DNA from: Ardenticatenaceae bacterium
Lineage (GTDB): Bacteria > Chloroflexota > Anaerolineae > Promineifilales > Promineifilaceae
Reading direction: 5' to 3'
NCBI GenBank assembly: GCA_020634375.1
Contig: JACKBX010000004.1
Location: 372,001-436,000, forward strand
DNA length: 64,000 nt
Below are positions 43,955-52,083 of this stretch, one piece after another. The position numbers were made by a program, and so were the translations under genes. How positions within the stretch are numbered: position 1 is the stretch's first letter; every line of letters begins with the position of its first letter. The notes under the pieces are model-generated. The model made no database searches and was not told the origin of the DNA. It worked only from the letters and a program-made list of their open reading frames with translations.

Positions 43955-44509
43955 ATGGCTGTAAAAAACGATGCCTGGATTCGCCGTATGGCAAAAGAAC
44001 AGGGCATGATAGAACCGTTTATTGAAAATCAGGTGCGTGATGGCGTGATTTCTTACGGATTGTCTTCATACGGCTATGATATTCGTGTTAGTGATGAGTT
44101 TAAGATTTTTACGAATGTGCATTCGGTCGTTGTCGATCCCAAACATTTTACTCCACAGTCGTTTATAGATTATAAGGGGGAAGTTTGCGTTATCCCACCC
44201 AATTCATTTGTGTTGGCGCAAACGGTTGAGTATTTTCGTATCCCTCGTGATGTGATCACGGTTTGTTTGGGCAAAAGCACGTATGCTCGCTGTGGTCTGA
44301 TTGTGAATGTGACTCCCTTTGAGCCGGAGTGGGAAGGGTTTGTTACGTTGGAAATATCTAACACAACACCGCTGCCGGCGCGTGTGTATGCTAATGAGGG
44401 GATTGCGCAGGTGCTTTTCTTCCAGTCTGATGAGGTTTGCGAGGTTTCTTACGCGGATCGCAAGGGCAAGTATCAAAAGCAGCAAACGATTATGCTGCCG
44501 CGTATTTGA
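43955..44509 (+). CDS. dcd: dCTP deaminase
   Basis: A 184-aa trimeric dUTPase-superfamily enzyme: YGLSSYGYDIRVSDEFKIF, CLGKSTYARCGLIVNVTPFEPEWEGFVTLEISN (with the catalytic Glu and substrate Ser/Arg) and the C-terminal YQKQQTIMLPRI. It deaminates dCTP to dUTP for thymidylate synthesis; a bifunctional dCTP-to-dUMP activity cannot be excluded. ATG 43955 is chosen because AAGGAG is six bases upstream. Confidence 0.95.
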   Translation: MAVKNDAWIRRMAKEQGMIEPFIENQVRDGVISYGLSSYGYDIRVSDEFKIFTNVHSVVVDPKHFTPQSFIDYKGEVCVIPPNSFVLAQTVEYFRIPRDVITVCLGKSTYARCGLIVNVTPFEPEWEGFVTLEISNTTPLPARVYANEGIAQVLFFQSDEVCEVSYADRKGKYQKQQTIMLPRI

Positions 44510-44522
44510 GATGGGGATGGGA

Positions 44523-44555
44523 AGAAACGAGGTTTTTACCTCAAACCCCGTTTCT
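44523..44555 (+). terminator. Hairpin after dcd, terminator-like
   Basis: AGAAACGAGGTTT and AAACCCCGTTTCT form a 13-bp stem with one mismatch and a 7-base loop. No T-run follows, so termination is uncertain. Confidence 0.5.
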
Positions 44556-44568
44556 GTGCTGGCGAAAA

Positions 44569-44597
44569 TTGGCATGTTCCTGTACGCACGCTATAAT
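44569..44597 (+). promoter_or_regulatory. Promoter of tRNA-Val
   Basis: TTGGCA at 44569-44574, a 17-bp spacer and TATAAT at 44592-44597. The tRNA begins 15 bp after the -10 box. Confidence 0.75.
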
Positions 44598-44612
44598 TCC
44601 CTTCATTCATAA

Positions 44613-44686
44613 GGGCGCTTAGCTCAGCTGGTTAGAGCGCTTCGTTTACACCGAAGAGGTCGGGGGTTCGAGTCCCTCAGCGCCCA
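44613..44686 (+). tRNA. tRNA-Val (anticodon TAC)
   Basis: A complete cloverleaf: acceptor arms GGGCGCT and AGCGCCC, D-arm with AGCTCAGCTGGTTAGAGC, anticodon stem CTTCG/CGAAG with loop TTTACAC (anticodon TAC), and T-arm GGGGGTTCGAGTCCCTC. The discriminator base is A, and CCA is not encoded, so it must be added after RNase Z cleavage. Confidence 0.97.
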
Positions 44687-44704
44687 TTGTGAAATCCTCT
44701 AATT

Positions 44705-44732
44705 TTGGCCTAATTTCTCCCTTTGCTATAAT
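44705..44732 (+). promoter_or_regulatory. Putative promoter of the Rieske/cytochrome b operon
   Basis: TTGGCC at 44705-44710, a 16-bp spacer and TATAAT at 44727-44732. It lies just downstream of the tRNA and 125 bp upstream of the Rieske gene, and is very similar to the tRNA promoter. Confidence 0.5.
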
Positions 44733-44856
44733 CTGGTTTTGTGATAAAAAGTACAGAGGTCTTTTAGCATGTTGTTACATGCTTGTACGGTCTATTCGCT
44801 CATACGAAGTAATCTTTTATCACAATCAAGTATGTTAGTGACAGGAGAAGAGAGAT

Positions 44857-45504
44857 ATGGCAAATGCAGCCGCGAGTGTCAGCGCAGGTAGTGGCGGAAT
44901 AACGAGACGTGAGTTTCTGTATTATATATGGGGAGCGTCTATTGCTTTGGTCGCTGCGCAATCTGCGGGTTTGTTGGTGTGGTTTTTGATCCCGAAGTTT
45001 CGGGAGGGTGAGTTTGGTGGCAAGTTCCCTGTTTCGTTGGATTCGTTACCGCCGGATCCTAATAGTGAGCCAGTTAATTTTGCGGACGGCCGTTTCTGGC
45101 TAGTTAATTTGGACACTACCCAGTCTAATGCTCTAATGTATCAGGCCGAAGATGAAAGCCAACCCATTAAGGGTGTGGCTGCCATTTACAAAGTCTGTAC
45201 GCATCTGGGGTGTATTTATTCGTGGACACCGGCCAATGATCGGTTTGAGTGTCCTTGCCACGGTTCCAAGTATCGTTTGGACGGCCGTCGCATCGAATCC
45301 CCTGCCCCTCGTTCCCTAGATCGTTTCAAATTAGAAGCGCTTGCTGAAGATGGCACCGTACTGGCCGAATCCTCATTAGTAAATGATGTCTATCAACCAC
45401 TGGAACTTCCAGACGGCACATTCTCTCTCAGCGTTGACACAGGCGACCGTAAAAAGGGCAACTCACTACCCTTGCTGTGTTCATTCACCGGTAGCTGTCC
45501 ATAA
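44857..45504 (+). CDS. Rieske [2Fe-2S] iron-sulfur protein of a bc-type complex
   Basis: A 215-aa protein with a Tat-like N-terminus (TRREFL) and one membrane anchor (about 22-47), then the Rieske fold. The cluster ligands are in CTHLGCIY and CPCHGSKY. It passes electrons from quinol to the cytochrome c subunit on the outer face of the membrane. AGGAGAAGAG precedes the ATG. It is the first gene of a three-gene operon with cytochrome b (111 bp gap) and a dihaem cytochrome c. Confidence 0.93.
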   Translation: MANAAASVSAGSGGITRREFLYYIWGASIALVAAQSAGLLVWFLIPKFREGEFGGKFPVSLDSLPPDPNSEPVNFADGRFWLVNLDTTQSNALMYQAEDESQPIKGVAAIYKVCTHLGCIYSWTPANDRFECPCHGSKYRLDGRRIESPAPRSLDRFKLEALAEDGTVLAESSLVNDVYQPLELPDGTFSLSVDTGDRKKGNSLPLLCSFTGSCP

Positions 45505-45615
45505 CGCATTCACAAATAACGACAATTCTTAGTTACAGAAATACCAGCGAAGAAACAATGACAAGCTACAAAATTCAAAGAGCTTGTTAAACCAACAAGG
45601 AGTAGGAGAAAAAGC

Positions 45616-47322
45616 ATGGCTACCTTTCCTGAACAGATTCGAGAAATGGGGGTCAAGCAGGCCGTCATTGCCAAAGCAGACGAAGTAGTCGAACGCGTCA
45701 CTGCTGGCATGAATATTAGCGATATTCGTGCGGCATTGCGTGGTGACGAACCCCGCCGCCCCAATCCCCGCCTGCGCCCCCATGCCGATAGTTTCTGGCT
45801 GCATATCCGCCCCAGTTTCTATCACACGGAAGTAACACACATTTACCCCACCTTCCGTATGGGATGGTTATCCACTTTCATGTTCGTATGGGAAACTATC
45901 ACCGGCATCATTTTGATGATTTTCTATACGCCCAGCCCCTTAGTCGCTTATTCCAACATGTGGAATATTTTAAGTAATGTGCCATTAGGACAGCTTATCC
46001 GTAATATGCACCGCTTAGGCGCGGAAGTGATGGTTATAGTTGTTGCAATGCACATGCTTCGCACCTTTATTACCGGCAGCTACAAAAAACCACGCCAGTT
46101 TACCTGGGCTACCGGCATAATCTTATTGGTGCTCACCCTTATGCTCAGTTTTAGCGGCTATTTGCTTCCTTGGGATCAGTTAGCCTACTGGGCGTTGACC
46201 GTGTTCATTAGCGGTGCAGAAGCCGCACCCGCACCGGCCATTATCAATCAAAATGTTCTCCTCATTTTGCAAGGTGCCCCTTCTCTGGGAGCTGGCGGGT
46301 TACTGCGTTGGTATCTCCTCCACGTTCTTCTCATGCCGCTCATGCTAGGCATCCTGTTCTTTGTACACTACTACAAAGTTGTATTGCATGGCATGTCCCT
46401 CCCTCCCGGCCGTGAAGAAATCGGTGAAGATACAGCAAAACGCGTACCCAAAAACGAACGCACCTATTTCATCCCCGATCTGCTCACAAGTGAACTAATG
46501 TGGTCTGCATTGATGACCCTCTTCCTGGTGGCAGGTGCCCTATGGTTGTGGGATGCTCCGTTAGAAACCCACGCCAATCCCGTCGTGACACCGTTGCATG
46601 TTGTCGCTCCCTGGTATCTTTCTTGGTCACAGGGCTGGCTGAAACTGGCAGATAAAACATTGGTCGTTGGTTTCATCCCCGCTTTACTGGTGGCCTTCAT
46701 TGTCATGCCTTACTTCGAGGTAGGCAAAAGTCGTCGCTACGCTGACCGTCGGGTTGGATTAAGCGTCGCTTTCCTCTTCATGGCTTTCATGCTCGTTTCC
46801 AACTGGATGGGGACGCCAGAATATCGTGTCGCCAGTTCGCCAGATCGCGAGGTCAGCATCGAAATATTACCACAAGAGGGAGCCAGTACATTATTGGCTG
46901 TCCCCTATGATGAGATGCTAGAAGGGTCATTTTTACCAGGGCAAGACTTGGGCGAAAATTACCCGCATCTGAATGAGGCTTTGGCAGACCTGGCACATGC
47001 AGTGCTGGCGAATAGCTGCACGGTAGGTGCTCCTAAAATCACCACCATTGAAGCGTCAGAGTGGAAAGAATGTGATGTTGTAACTCTGGAAAACGGTGAT
47101 AAGCAATATAACACAACATTTGGCAATGATTTGATGCCCGATCCATATGTATTGTTAGAGATTGAGGAAGTTCAACCTAAACTGTTGCGCTTAACGCTGG
47201 TTTATGACGTCCCAGAACCTGACAATCCGAATGAGTTCCGTATCCAAACATCCTGGACGGCGTATCGCCATGCAGATTCAAATTATGAAGAAGAATGCCG
47301 TTACGCTAATAAGAATTGTTAG
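45616..47322 (+). CDS. Cytochrome b subunit of bc-type quinol oxidoreductase
   Basis: A 568-aa protein. Its membrane part (about 85-400) has the haem-ligating His residues in MHRLGAEVMVIVVAMHMLRTF and in the LLRWYLLHVLLMPLMLGILFFVHYYKVVLHG helix, and the quinol-site-like VVTPLHVVAPWYLSW. The N-terminal 70 residues and the last 160 are soluble, the latter an unusual extension with beta character and paired cysteines. No ACGGCCGT site occurs in this gene. An AAGGAGTAGGAG sequence precedes the ATG. Confidence 0.93.
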   Translation: MATFPEQIREMGVKQAVIAKADEVVERVTAGMNISDIRAALRGDEPRRPNPRLRPHADSFWLHIRPSFYHTEVTHIYPTFRMGWLSTFMFVWETITGIILMIFYTPSPLVAYSNMWNILSNVPLGQLIRNMHRLGAEVMVIVVAMHMLRTFITGSYKKPRQFTWATGIILLVLTLMLSFSGYLLPWDQLAYWALTVFISGAEAAPAPAIINQNVLLILQGAPSLGAGGLLRWYLLHVLLMPLMLGILFFVHYYKVVLHGMSLPPGREEIGEDTAKRVPKNERTYFIPDLLTSELMWSALMTLFLVAGALWLWDAPLETHANPVVTPLHVVAPWYLSWSQGWLKLADKTLVVGFIPALLVAFIVMPYFEVGKSRRYADRRVGLSVAFLFMAFMLVSNWMGTPEYRVASSPDREVSIEILPQEGASTLLAVPYDEMLEGSFLPGQDLGENYPHLNEALADLAHAVLANSCTVGAPKITTIEASEWKECDVVTLENGDKQYNTTFGNDLMPDPYVLLEIEEVQPKLLRLTLVYDVPEPDNPNEFRIQTSWTAYRHADSNYEEECRYANKNC

Positions 47323-47362
47323 CTTGTCGGAACATACAATCTAGCACGAAAAGGATTTTCAA

Positions 47363-48226
47363 ATGCAAGTAAAAATCGTTATCGGAACTATCTCGCTCAT
47401 GCTGACGATGATCATTCTCGGCTTTGCTGCCTTACGCGAACCTTCGCGTTTGGAAGATTTCACGTTGGCACGGCAAGGCCGCCAGATTGAGAATGGCGCG
47501 GAGCTTTTCCAGAGCCAGTGTATGACTTGTCACGGCGTTAATGGCAAGGCTGAGGAATGTTATGATGCAGCAACCGGGGAACAGATTGGCTGCGCAGGGT
47601 TGCCATTGAATTATGGGCCACTGCTTTGTGAAGATACTTCCCAGCGTATGATCAATATGAATTGGGAAGGGTCAAAGCCAGCTTTTATCCAGGCTACAAT
47701 TTCCTCGGGGCGTTATGGTACGGCCATGCCTACATGGGCTGCTGACTTTGGCGGGCCATTGCGGCCTGACGAAATTGAAGACTTGGTGCAGTTTGTCTTG
47801 AACTGGGAAACGGAAGAGTTGTGCAGTGCTCCGGCCTTCCAATATGAATGGCCTGCAACTATTGAGGAACTCCTGGCAGAGTTCCCAGAGGGAGATGCGG
47901 CGCGTGGAAAGGAACTATATGTAACGTATGGTTGCTCTGGTTGTCACGGTGATCCAGAAGGTGATTCTGCTTGGGCTGGTACTGGCCCCTGGCAGGGTCA
48001 TTTGGCTGAAGAAGCTGGCACGCGCATTGAGGGTATGTCTGGTCAGCAGTATGTGTATGAGTCTGTCCTCTACCCCAATAATTACATTGTGGAGCAGTGC
48101 CCGACTGGGCCGTGTAATACACCGAGTGCGATGGCAAGTAATAATTTCTATGCTCGTATGGGTGATACGGCCGAAAAACCACAAGACTTGGTTGATATTA
48201 TGACTTACCTGGGGATTCTCCCGTAG
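47363..48226 (+). CDS. Membrane-anchored dihaem cytochrome c
   Basis: A 287-aa protein with an N-terminal membrane helix (about 3-22) and two c-type haem sites, Cys53-x-x-Cys56-His57 (CMTCHG) and Cys191-x-x-Cys194-His195 (CSGCHG). Met-containing segments after each are likely sixth ligands. It would accept electrons from the Rieske protein and deliver them to an oxidase or other acceptor. It ends the operon at a strong terminator. Confidence 0.93.
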   Translation: MQVKIVIGTISLMLTMIILGFAALREPSRLEDFTLARQGRQIENGAELFQSQCMTCHGVNGKAEECYDAATGEQIGCAGLPLNYGPLLCEDTSQRMINMNWEGSKPAFIQATISSGRYGTAMPTWAADFGGPLRPDEIEDLVQFVLNWETEELCSAPAFQYEWPATIEELLAEFPEGDAARGKELYVTYGCSGCHGDPEGDSAWAGTGPWQGHLAEEAGTRIEGMSGQQYVYESVLYPNNYIVEQCPTGPCNTPSAMASNNFYARMGDTAEKPQDLVDIMTYLGILP

Positions 48227-48251
48227 TCAGGTAATGGTGGTTAATGCAATG

Positions 48252-48280
48252 AAAAAGCCCGGCATGTCCGGGCTTTTTTT
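48252..48280 (+). terminator. Terminator of the bc-complex operon
   Basis: AAAAAGCCCGG and CCGGGCTTTTT arms with a 5-base loop and a T-run, 26 bp after the cytochrome c stop. Confidence 0.95.
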
Positions 48281-48371
48281 ATTGTGGTTTTGCAGAAGTG
48301 AGTTTTGTGTGAGATTTACGTGTGGGTGTGTTTCACATCCCGATTTTCCTGTGAATTCCTGGAGAATACCG

Positions 48372-49289
48372 CTACTTCAATGTGGTTCCACAATTGCGGC
48401 AGAAGCGGTCTCCGCTTTGAGCTGGTTCACCGCATTCGTGGCAAAAACGGGCTGCTGTTTTGGGTTTGCGAGCAGCAGGTTGGGCGTTTTTCAGAGGGCG
48501 GCGTGGCGCTGGTTTGCGGACGCGGTTTCCTGAGGTTTGCCGGGTAGCAAGCTGCCAGGTGACGAAAACGGCCGTCCCCAAAATCACCACCCCGCCACCA
48601 ATGAGGAGCCACGTATTGTTGATTGGTATCGATGAGGTAGAGGGGGATACAACGGCCGTGTCTGTTGTCATAGGCACATCAGACACAGAACTATCACTCA
48701 TTCCTGTAACAGTTAGTGTATCTGCCGTCATCGTGTAATCCACTTGCAGAGAGACAGACTGCCCGGCTGTCACTGATTGTACGGGCAGCTCATAATAAAT
48801 CAGCCCATCGGACTGATTCTGCACCTGTGTTGTCTCTGGTACAGTGGTCATTGAAGCGGCCACGCCGGGGCGCTGCACGAGCATACTTAACTGATTGACT
48901 GTGACATTCGATTGCCAGGTGTAGTTGAAGCTGCGCGACAGGCCATTTGCCGTGTAAGGTACATAATATTCCAGACGGAAGCGTACATCCGGCCCAGGCA
49001 AGGTGAATGTAGCCGTACCGTTGGCAAACTCTGGCTGCCCAATGTCATCAATCATGTTATTCGTGCTGTCAATACGAGCTAGCACAAGAAATTCGGCATT
49101 TTCCGGGTATGGCACAGTGATCGTGCCTGGCGCGGACAGCGTGCCGGTGAGCAGCACCAGCACACTGCGAGTGTCAAAATCAGGCCAAAACTGGATTTCT
49201 AGTTCTGAAATGGGATCAGATTGGGCCTGAACGGCCGTTGCCGAAAACACGGCCGTCAACAGCATAAAAAACAATAATAATCGTCGCAT
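48372..49289 (-). CDS. Membrane protein with extracellular beta domain and cytoplasmic zinc ribbon
   Basis: A 305-aa protein with a signal peptide (about 1-22), an extracellular beta-rich domain (about 25-215; repeated strands such as GTITVPYPENAEFLVLARID), a membrane helix (about 227-247), a basic Pro/Arg linker and a C-terminal zinc ribbon CHECGEP...CRNCGTTLK. The topology suggests transmembrane sensing or anchoring. I do not recognise the extracellular domain. It is followed on the same strand (upstream) by the small zinc-ribbon gene 24 bp away, so the two probably form an operon. Confidence 0.75.
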   Translation of the reverse strand: MRRLLLFFMLLTAVFSATAVQAQSDPISELEIQFWPDFDTRSVLVLLTGTLSAPGTITVPYPENAEFLVLARIDSTNNMIDDIGQPEFANGTATFTLPGPDVRFRLEYYVPYTANGLSRSFNYTWQSNVTVNQLSMLVQRPGVAASMTTVPETTQVQNQSDGLIYYELPVQSVTAGQSVSLQVDYTMTADTLTVTGMSDSSVSDVPMTTDTAVVSPSTSSIPINNTWLLIGGGVVILGTAVFVTWQLATRQTSGNRVRKPAPRRPLKNAQPAARKPKTAARFCHECGEPAQSGDRFCRNCGTTLK

Positions 49290-49313
49290 AAGTAAATTCC
49301 TCGATGTTTATTT

Positions 49314-49613
49314 TTAAGCACGGCCACGCAATCGAATCCGGTTGGCGCGGCAGTAAGGGCATTCCAATTCCGTATAATCACGTCCGCAAGTGCCGCAAGT
49401 GCGTACCTCTACCGGACGCTCATCTTCCATTGACCCCAGCACAAGCACAAGGTCTTCCCCTTCGTGACGTTCCAGCCAGGTCAGCAGATCATGCGTCCCC
49501 AATTGCCAACGGCCGTTCTCATGACGAGATAACACACCATTCATCACATCTAGCTTCATCTCATAAGCTGCCGAAGCTAGCTTCAAAATTGCGGCACGCC
49601 GCATTGCAGACAT
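49314..49613 (-). CDS. Small protein with C-terminal zinc ribbon
   Basis: A 99-aa protein. The N-terminal helix (MSAMRRAAILKLASAAYEM) is followed by a compact domain (NGRWQLGTHDLLTWLERHEGEDLVLVLG) and a zinc ribbon CGTCGRDYTELECPYCRA. No membrane helix. Probably a nucleic-acid or protein-binding accessory factor; function unknown. The gene at 48372-49289 starts 24 bp downstream of its stop on the same strand. Confidence 0.65.
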   Translation of the reverse strand: MSAMRRAAILKLASAAYEMKLDVMNGVLSRHENGRWQLGTHDLLTWLERHEGEDLVLVLGSMEDERPVEVRTCGTCGRDYTELECPYCRANRIRLRGRA

Positions 49614-49699
49614 AACACCATCCTTTGCAAATGGGATACCATTTGCTCAAAGCCTAACGGTCACATATTATACCGCAAGCGGGAAAATTGGAGATTGTC

Positions 49700-50275
49700 A
49701 TGCAAACAGCACAAGAAAAATTAACCAGCGACTTAACCATTCTTGAAGCAATGGCCGCAGAAATGGATACTTACCTTATGCAAGACGCCCTGTTTTGGCG
49801 CATGATGGGTGGCGGAATGCCCATGCTCACTCTGGGTGGCTACCTGATGCGCCAACACCGACTGCTGGCCCTGGTGGATTTATTAGATGATGAGGAGAAG
49901 GGGCGATTGGACACGGCCGTTTCCCAATTCAACGCCGCTCTGGTGGAAAAAGTCGTTTACTTCGAGCAAAAAGCCATCACAGAACTAGACGCACGTCTGC
50001 GACAGTGGAGCCAATACCTCAGCGAAGCCGAATGGCAAGACAACTCCGACTACAATCACTACCCCGCTGCTGTAGAAACCCGTGCTATGCTTGCTGCTTT
50101 GGTTGATAAACTGGACGAACGGCCGTACCAACTCCCCCCGCGCATCCTCACTCACCTGGCCCAACTCGACACCCTCCTCCGCGCCCACTGGCTGCCCGGC
50201 AGCTTCATCTGGCCCGACGGTCTGCAACCCGCCTACCCGCAAGACGATTACTGGTGGCTGTACGGCCGTCCCTAA
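49700..50275 (+). CDS. Unknown helical protein
   Basis: A 191-aa, mostly helical protein without signal peptide. Recognisable features are LFWRMMGGGMPMLTLGGYLMRQHRL (about 30-55) and a Trp/Tyr/Pro-rich C-terminus (LPGSFIWPDGLQPAYPQDDYWWLYGRP). I do not recognise the family. ATG 49700 has GGAG seven bases upstream. It is alone on the plus strand between minus-strand genes. Its final codons contain an ACGGCCGT site and its stop is followed by a heptamer array. Confidence 0.65.
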   Translation: MQTAQEKLTSDLTILEAMAAEMDTYLMQDALFWRMMGGGMPMLTLGGYLMRQHRLLALVDLLDDEEKGRLDTAVSQFNAALVEKVVYFEQKAITELDARLRQWSQYLSEAEWQDNSDYNHYPAAVETRAMLAALVDKLDERPYQLPPRILTHLAQLDTLLRAHWLPGSFIWPDGLQPAYPQDDYWWLYGRP

Positions 50276-50276
50276 T

Positions 50277-50355
50277 CAGTGGTCAGTGATCAGTAAGCAG
50301 GAATTGGTCGCTTGCGAATACCAATCGCAAATCGTCAATCGTCAATCGTCAATCC
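50277..50355. repeat. Heptamer arrays between convergent genes
   Basis: CAGTGGT/CAGTGAT/CAGTAAG units, then AATCGTC units, all in 7-bp phase. The second array encodes the last residues (LTIDD) of the receiver protein on the minus strand. Confidence 0.7.
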
Positions 50356-50715
50356 AATTGCCTCTTCCAATTCATCCAAAGAAAAGGGCTTCATCAGCAC
50401 AGCCTTGCAAATAGATTTCATGCGCATGATTGTCAGTTCGCTGTTGCGAGCATTTGTCATCGCCAACAGTGGCGGCAGAGCATCCCCATACGCCTCTTGC
50501 AGCGCCAGCGCCATTTCATATCCATCCATCACCGGCATCTGAATATCCAGTAAAATCAAATCCGGCCGTTCCGCCAGCGCCAACGCCAGCCCCTCTTGCC
50601 CATTACGCGCATTGCTAATCTGCACCCCCGGCAGCAGCGCCTGCAACAAATCATTCACAATACTGCGGAACTCATCATGATCTTCAACAACCAGAATTCG
50701 TTTCACGTTGACCAC
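50335..50715 (-). CDS. Stand-alone response-regulator receiver domain
   Basis: A 126-aa single REC domain: RILVVEDHDEF with the acidic pocket, LILLDIQMPVMDGYE with the phospho-acceptor Asp, LLAMTNARN (Thr) and the conserved Lys in VLMKPFS. With no output domain it acts as a phosphate relay or by binding a partner. No kinase is adjacent; the hybrid kinases of this window are 45 kb away. Confidence 0.9.
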   Translation of the reverse strand: MVNVKRILVVEDHDEFRSIVNDLLQALLPGVQISNARNGQEGLALALAERPDLILLDIQMPVMDGYEMALALQEAYGDALPPLLAMTNARNSELTIMRMKSICKAVLMKPFSLDELEEAIGLTIDD

Positions 50716-50721
50716 CTTGTT

Positions 50722-50815
50722 CAGTGATCAGTGGTCAGTAATCAGTAATCAGTCACGCTAGACTAACCACTGCCCACTGATTACTGTTTACTGATTACTG
50801 TTTACCGAATACTGC
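50722..50815. repeat. Inverted pair of heptamer arrays
   Basis: CAGTGAT, CAGTGGT, CAGTAAT units on the left and ACTGATT, ACTGTTT units on the right, both in 7-bp phase, are reverse complements of each other. The right half encodes the last residues (QYSVNSNQ) of the flavoprotein gene. Confidence 0.75.
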
Positions 50816-51969
50816 CCACCAAGCCTCGTCGGCACATACTCCCGGTCGCGCCAGCGCGTGAGGCGAATAAGCCAACGCGCCGCCCCCCATCCCCAACGCA
50901 CAAACCAGGGATACTTCATCAAATAAGCAAATTTCGCCAGCCGCGTGCGCAAATCTAGCTGCCGGAACAGCGAGTCCGCCAGCAGCCGCTCTTTATAATC
51001 GGCAAAGCTGAAATCTTGCTGCGCAAACGCTGCGCTGATGGCCTGCGCCGCCACTTTACCGTAGCCCAATGCAAAGGAAATGCCCTCGCCCATCAACGGG
51101 TCGGCTCCGGCGGCGTCGCCCACCAAAATAACACGCGGCTGGGAGAAACGGCCGTTCCCATCCCACCACCGAATCGGATGCCCCTTCAACTCATAATCCG
51201 CCAAATCGCGCTGCCGTTCCGCCATCAAATCACGCAGGTCGCCCTTCAAATCCGTCTTCGGCCGTTCCGGGCGGGCACGGCTGTCAAACACCCCCCGGTT
51301 CATAAACGGCTTGCCGTCCACATAGCTGGGGAAATCCCAATAATACCCCTGCAAGCCATCCGTCAGGCGCGTAAAGTCGAACACGGCCGTCTGCTCCCCA
51401 AACTCCGGCGTCACTTGTGGATTCTCCGGCGTCAACACCTCCAGCAGGCGGGCCACATGCGTGCCATCATTACCCCATTTCAGAGCGCGGCGCACAAAAC
51501 TGCGCGAGCCATCCGCCGCAACCAACACCTTCGCCTCAAAAATCGCCCGCTCCGTCTCCACTTCTACAAAATCCGCGAGCGGCGTCACCGCCTTCACCGC
51601 CTCCCCCTGGCGCACCGGCACACCGTAAGATTCCACCTGCTGCACCAGCCAATGGTCAAACTCCGCACGGCGCACAATACGAAAAACCGGCTTGCCAAAG
51701 AAAGAGTAGCTCTTGTCCTCATACAGCAGCCGCACCTCGCGCACCTCAAAACAGCGCGGCTGCAAATCCAGGCCCAAATCCGCCAAAATATTCTGCCCCA
51801 TATGCGTAATGCCGCCGCCGCACAACTTCTCGCGGGGATGCACCGCCTTATCCACCACCACCATGCGCCCCGCCCATGCCGCATCCTGCTGCAACAAATG
51901 CAGCGCCGTAGAACTCCCCGATGGCCCTGACCCCACAATCAACACGTCCACCTGGATTCGTTCAGTCAT
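50788..51969 (-). CDS. Geranylgeranyl reductase family flavoprotein
   Basis: A 393-aa FAD protein: VDVLIVGSGPSGSSTALHLL, KLCGGGITHMGQ (the CGGG/KxCGG motif of geranylgeranyl reductases) and VILVGDAAGADPLMGEGISFALGYG. Members reduce isoprenoid double bonds in quinones, lipids or pigments, using FAD. ATG 51969 is chosen because GAGGTACTT precedes it; the ATG at 51993 lies in a repeat array. The C-terminus also reads into a repeat. Confidence 0.88.
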   Translation of the reverse strand: MTERIQVDVLIVGSGPSGSSTALHLLQQDAAWAGRMVVVDKAVHPREKLCGGGITHMGQNILADLGLDLQPRCFEVREVRLLYEDKSYSFFGKPVFRIVRRAEFDHWLVQQVESYGVPVRQGEAVKAVTPLADFVEVETERAIFEAKVLVAADGSRSFVRRALKWGNDGTHVARLLEVLTPENPQVTPEFGEQTAVFDFTRLTDGLQGYYWDFPSYVDGKPFMNRGVFDSRARPERPKTDLKGDLRDLMAERQRDLADYELKGHPIRWWDGNGRFSQPRVILVGDAAGADPLMGEGISFALGYGKVAAQAISAAFAQQDFSFADYKERLLADSLFRQLDLRTRLAKFAYLMKYPWFVRWGWGAARWLIRLTRWRDREYVPTRLGGQYSVNSNQ

Positions 51970-51984
51970 AAGTACCTCGAAGCT

Positions 51985-52083
51985 GTTAGCCATTAGCCCT
52001 TAGCTTTTAGCCAGAGCTAATTGTCAATAGCCAATGGTCAATTGCCAATTGCTAACAGCTAAAAGCTAATAGCTAACGGCTAT
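51985..52083. repeat. Inverted heptamer arrays between flavoprotein and SbcC genes
   Basis: TTAGCCA/TTAGCCC units, then CAATGGT/CAATTGC units, then GCTAAAA/GCTAATA units, all near 7-bp phase with left and right ends complementary. The right end encodes the C-terminal tail of SbcC (SKIAVSY). Confidence 0.75.

Noticed and set aside
50277..50815. Possible CRISPR array because of repeated short units
   Set aside because: Units are 7 bp, degenerate and contiguous, with no unique spacers of 30-40 bp and no cas genes.
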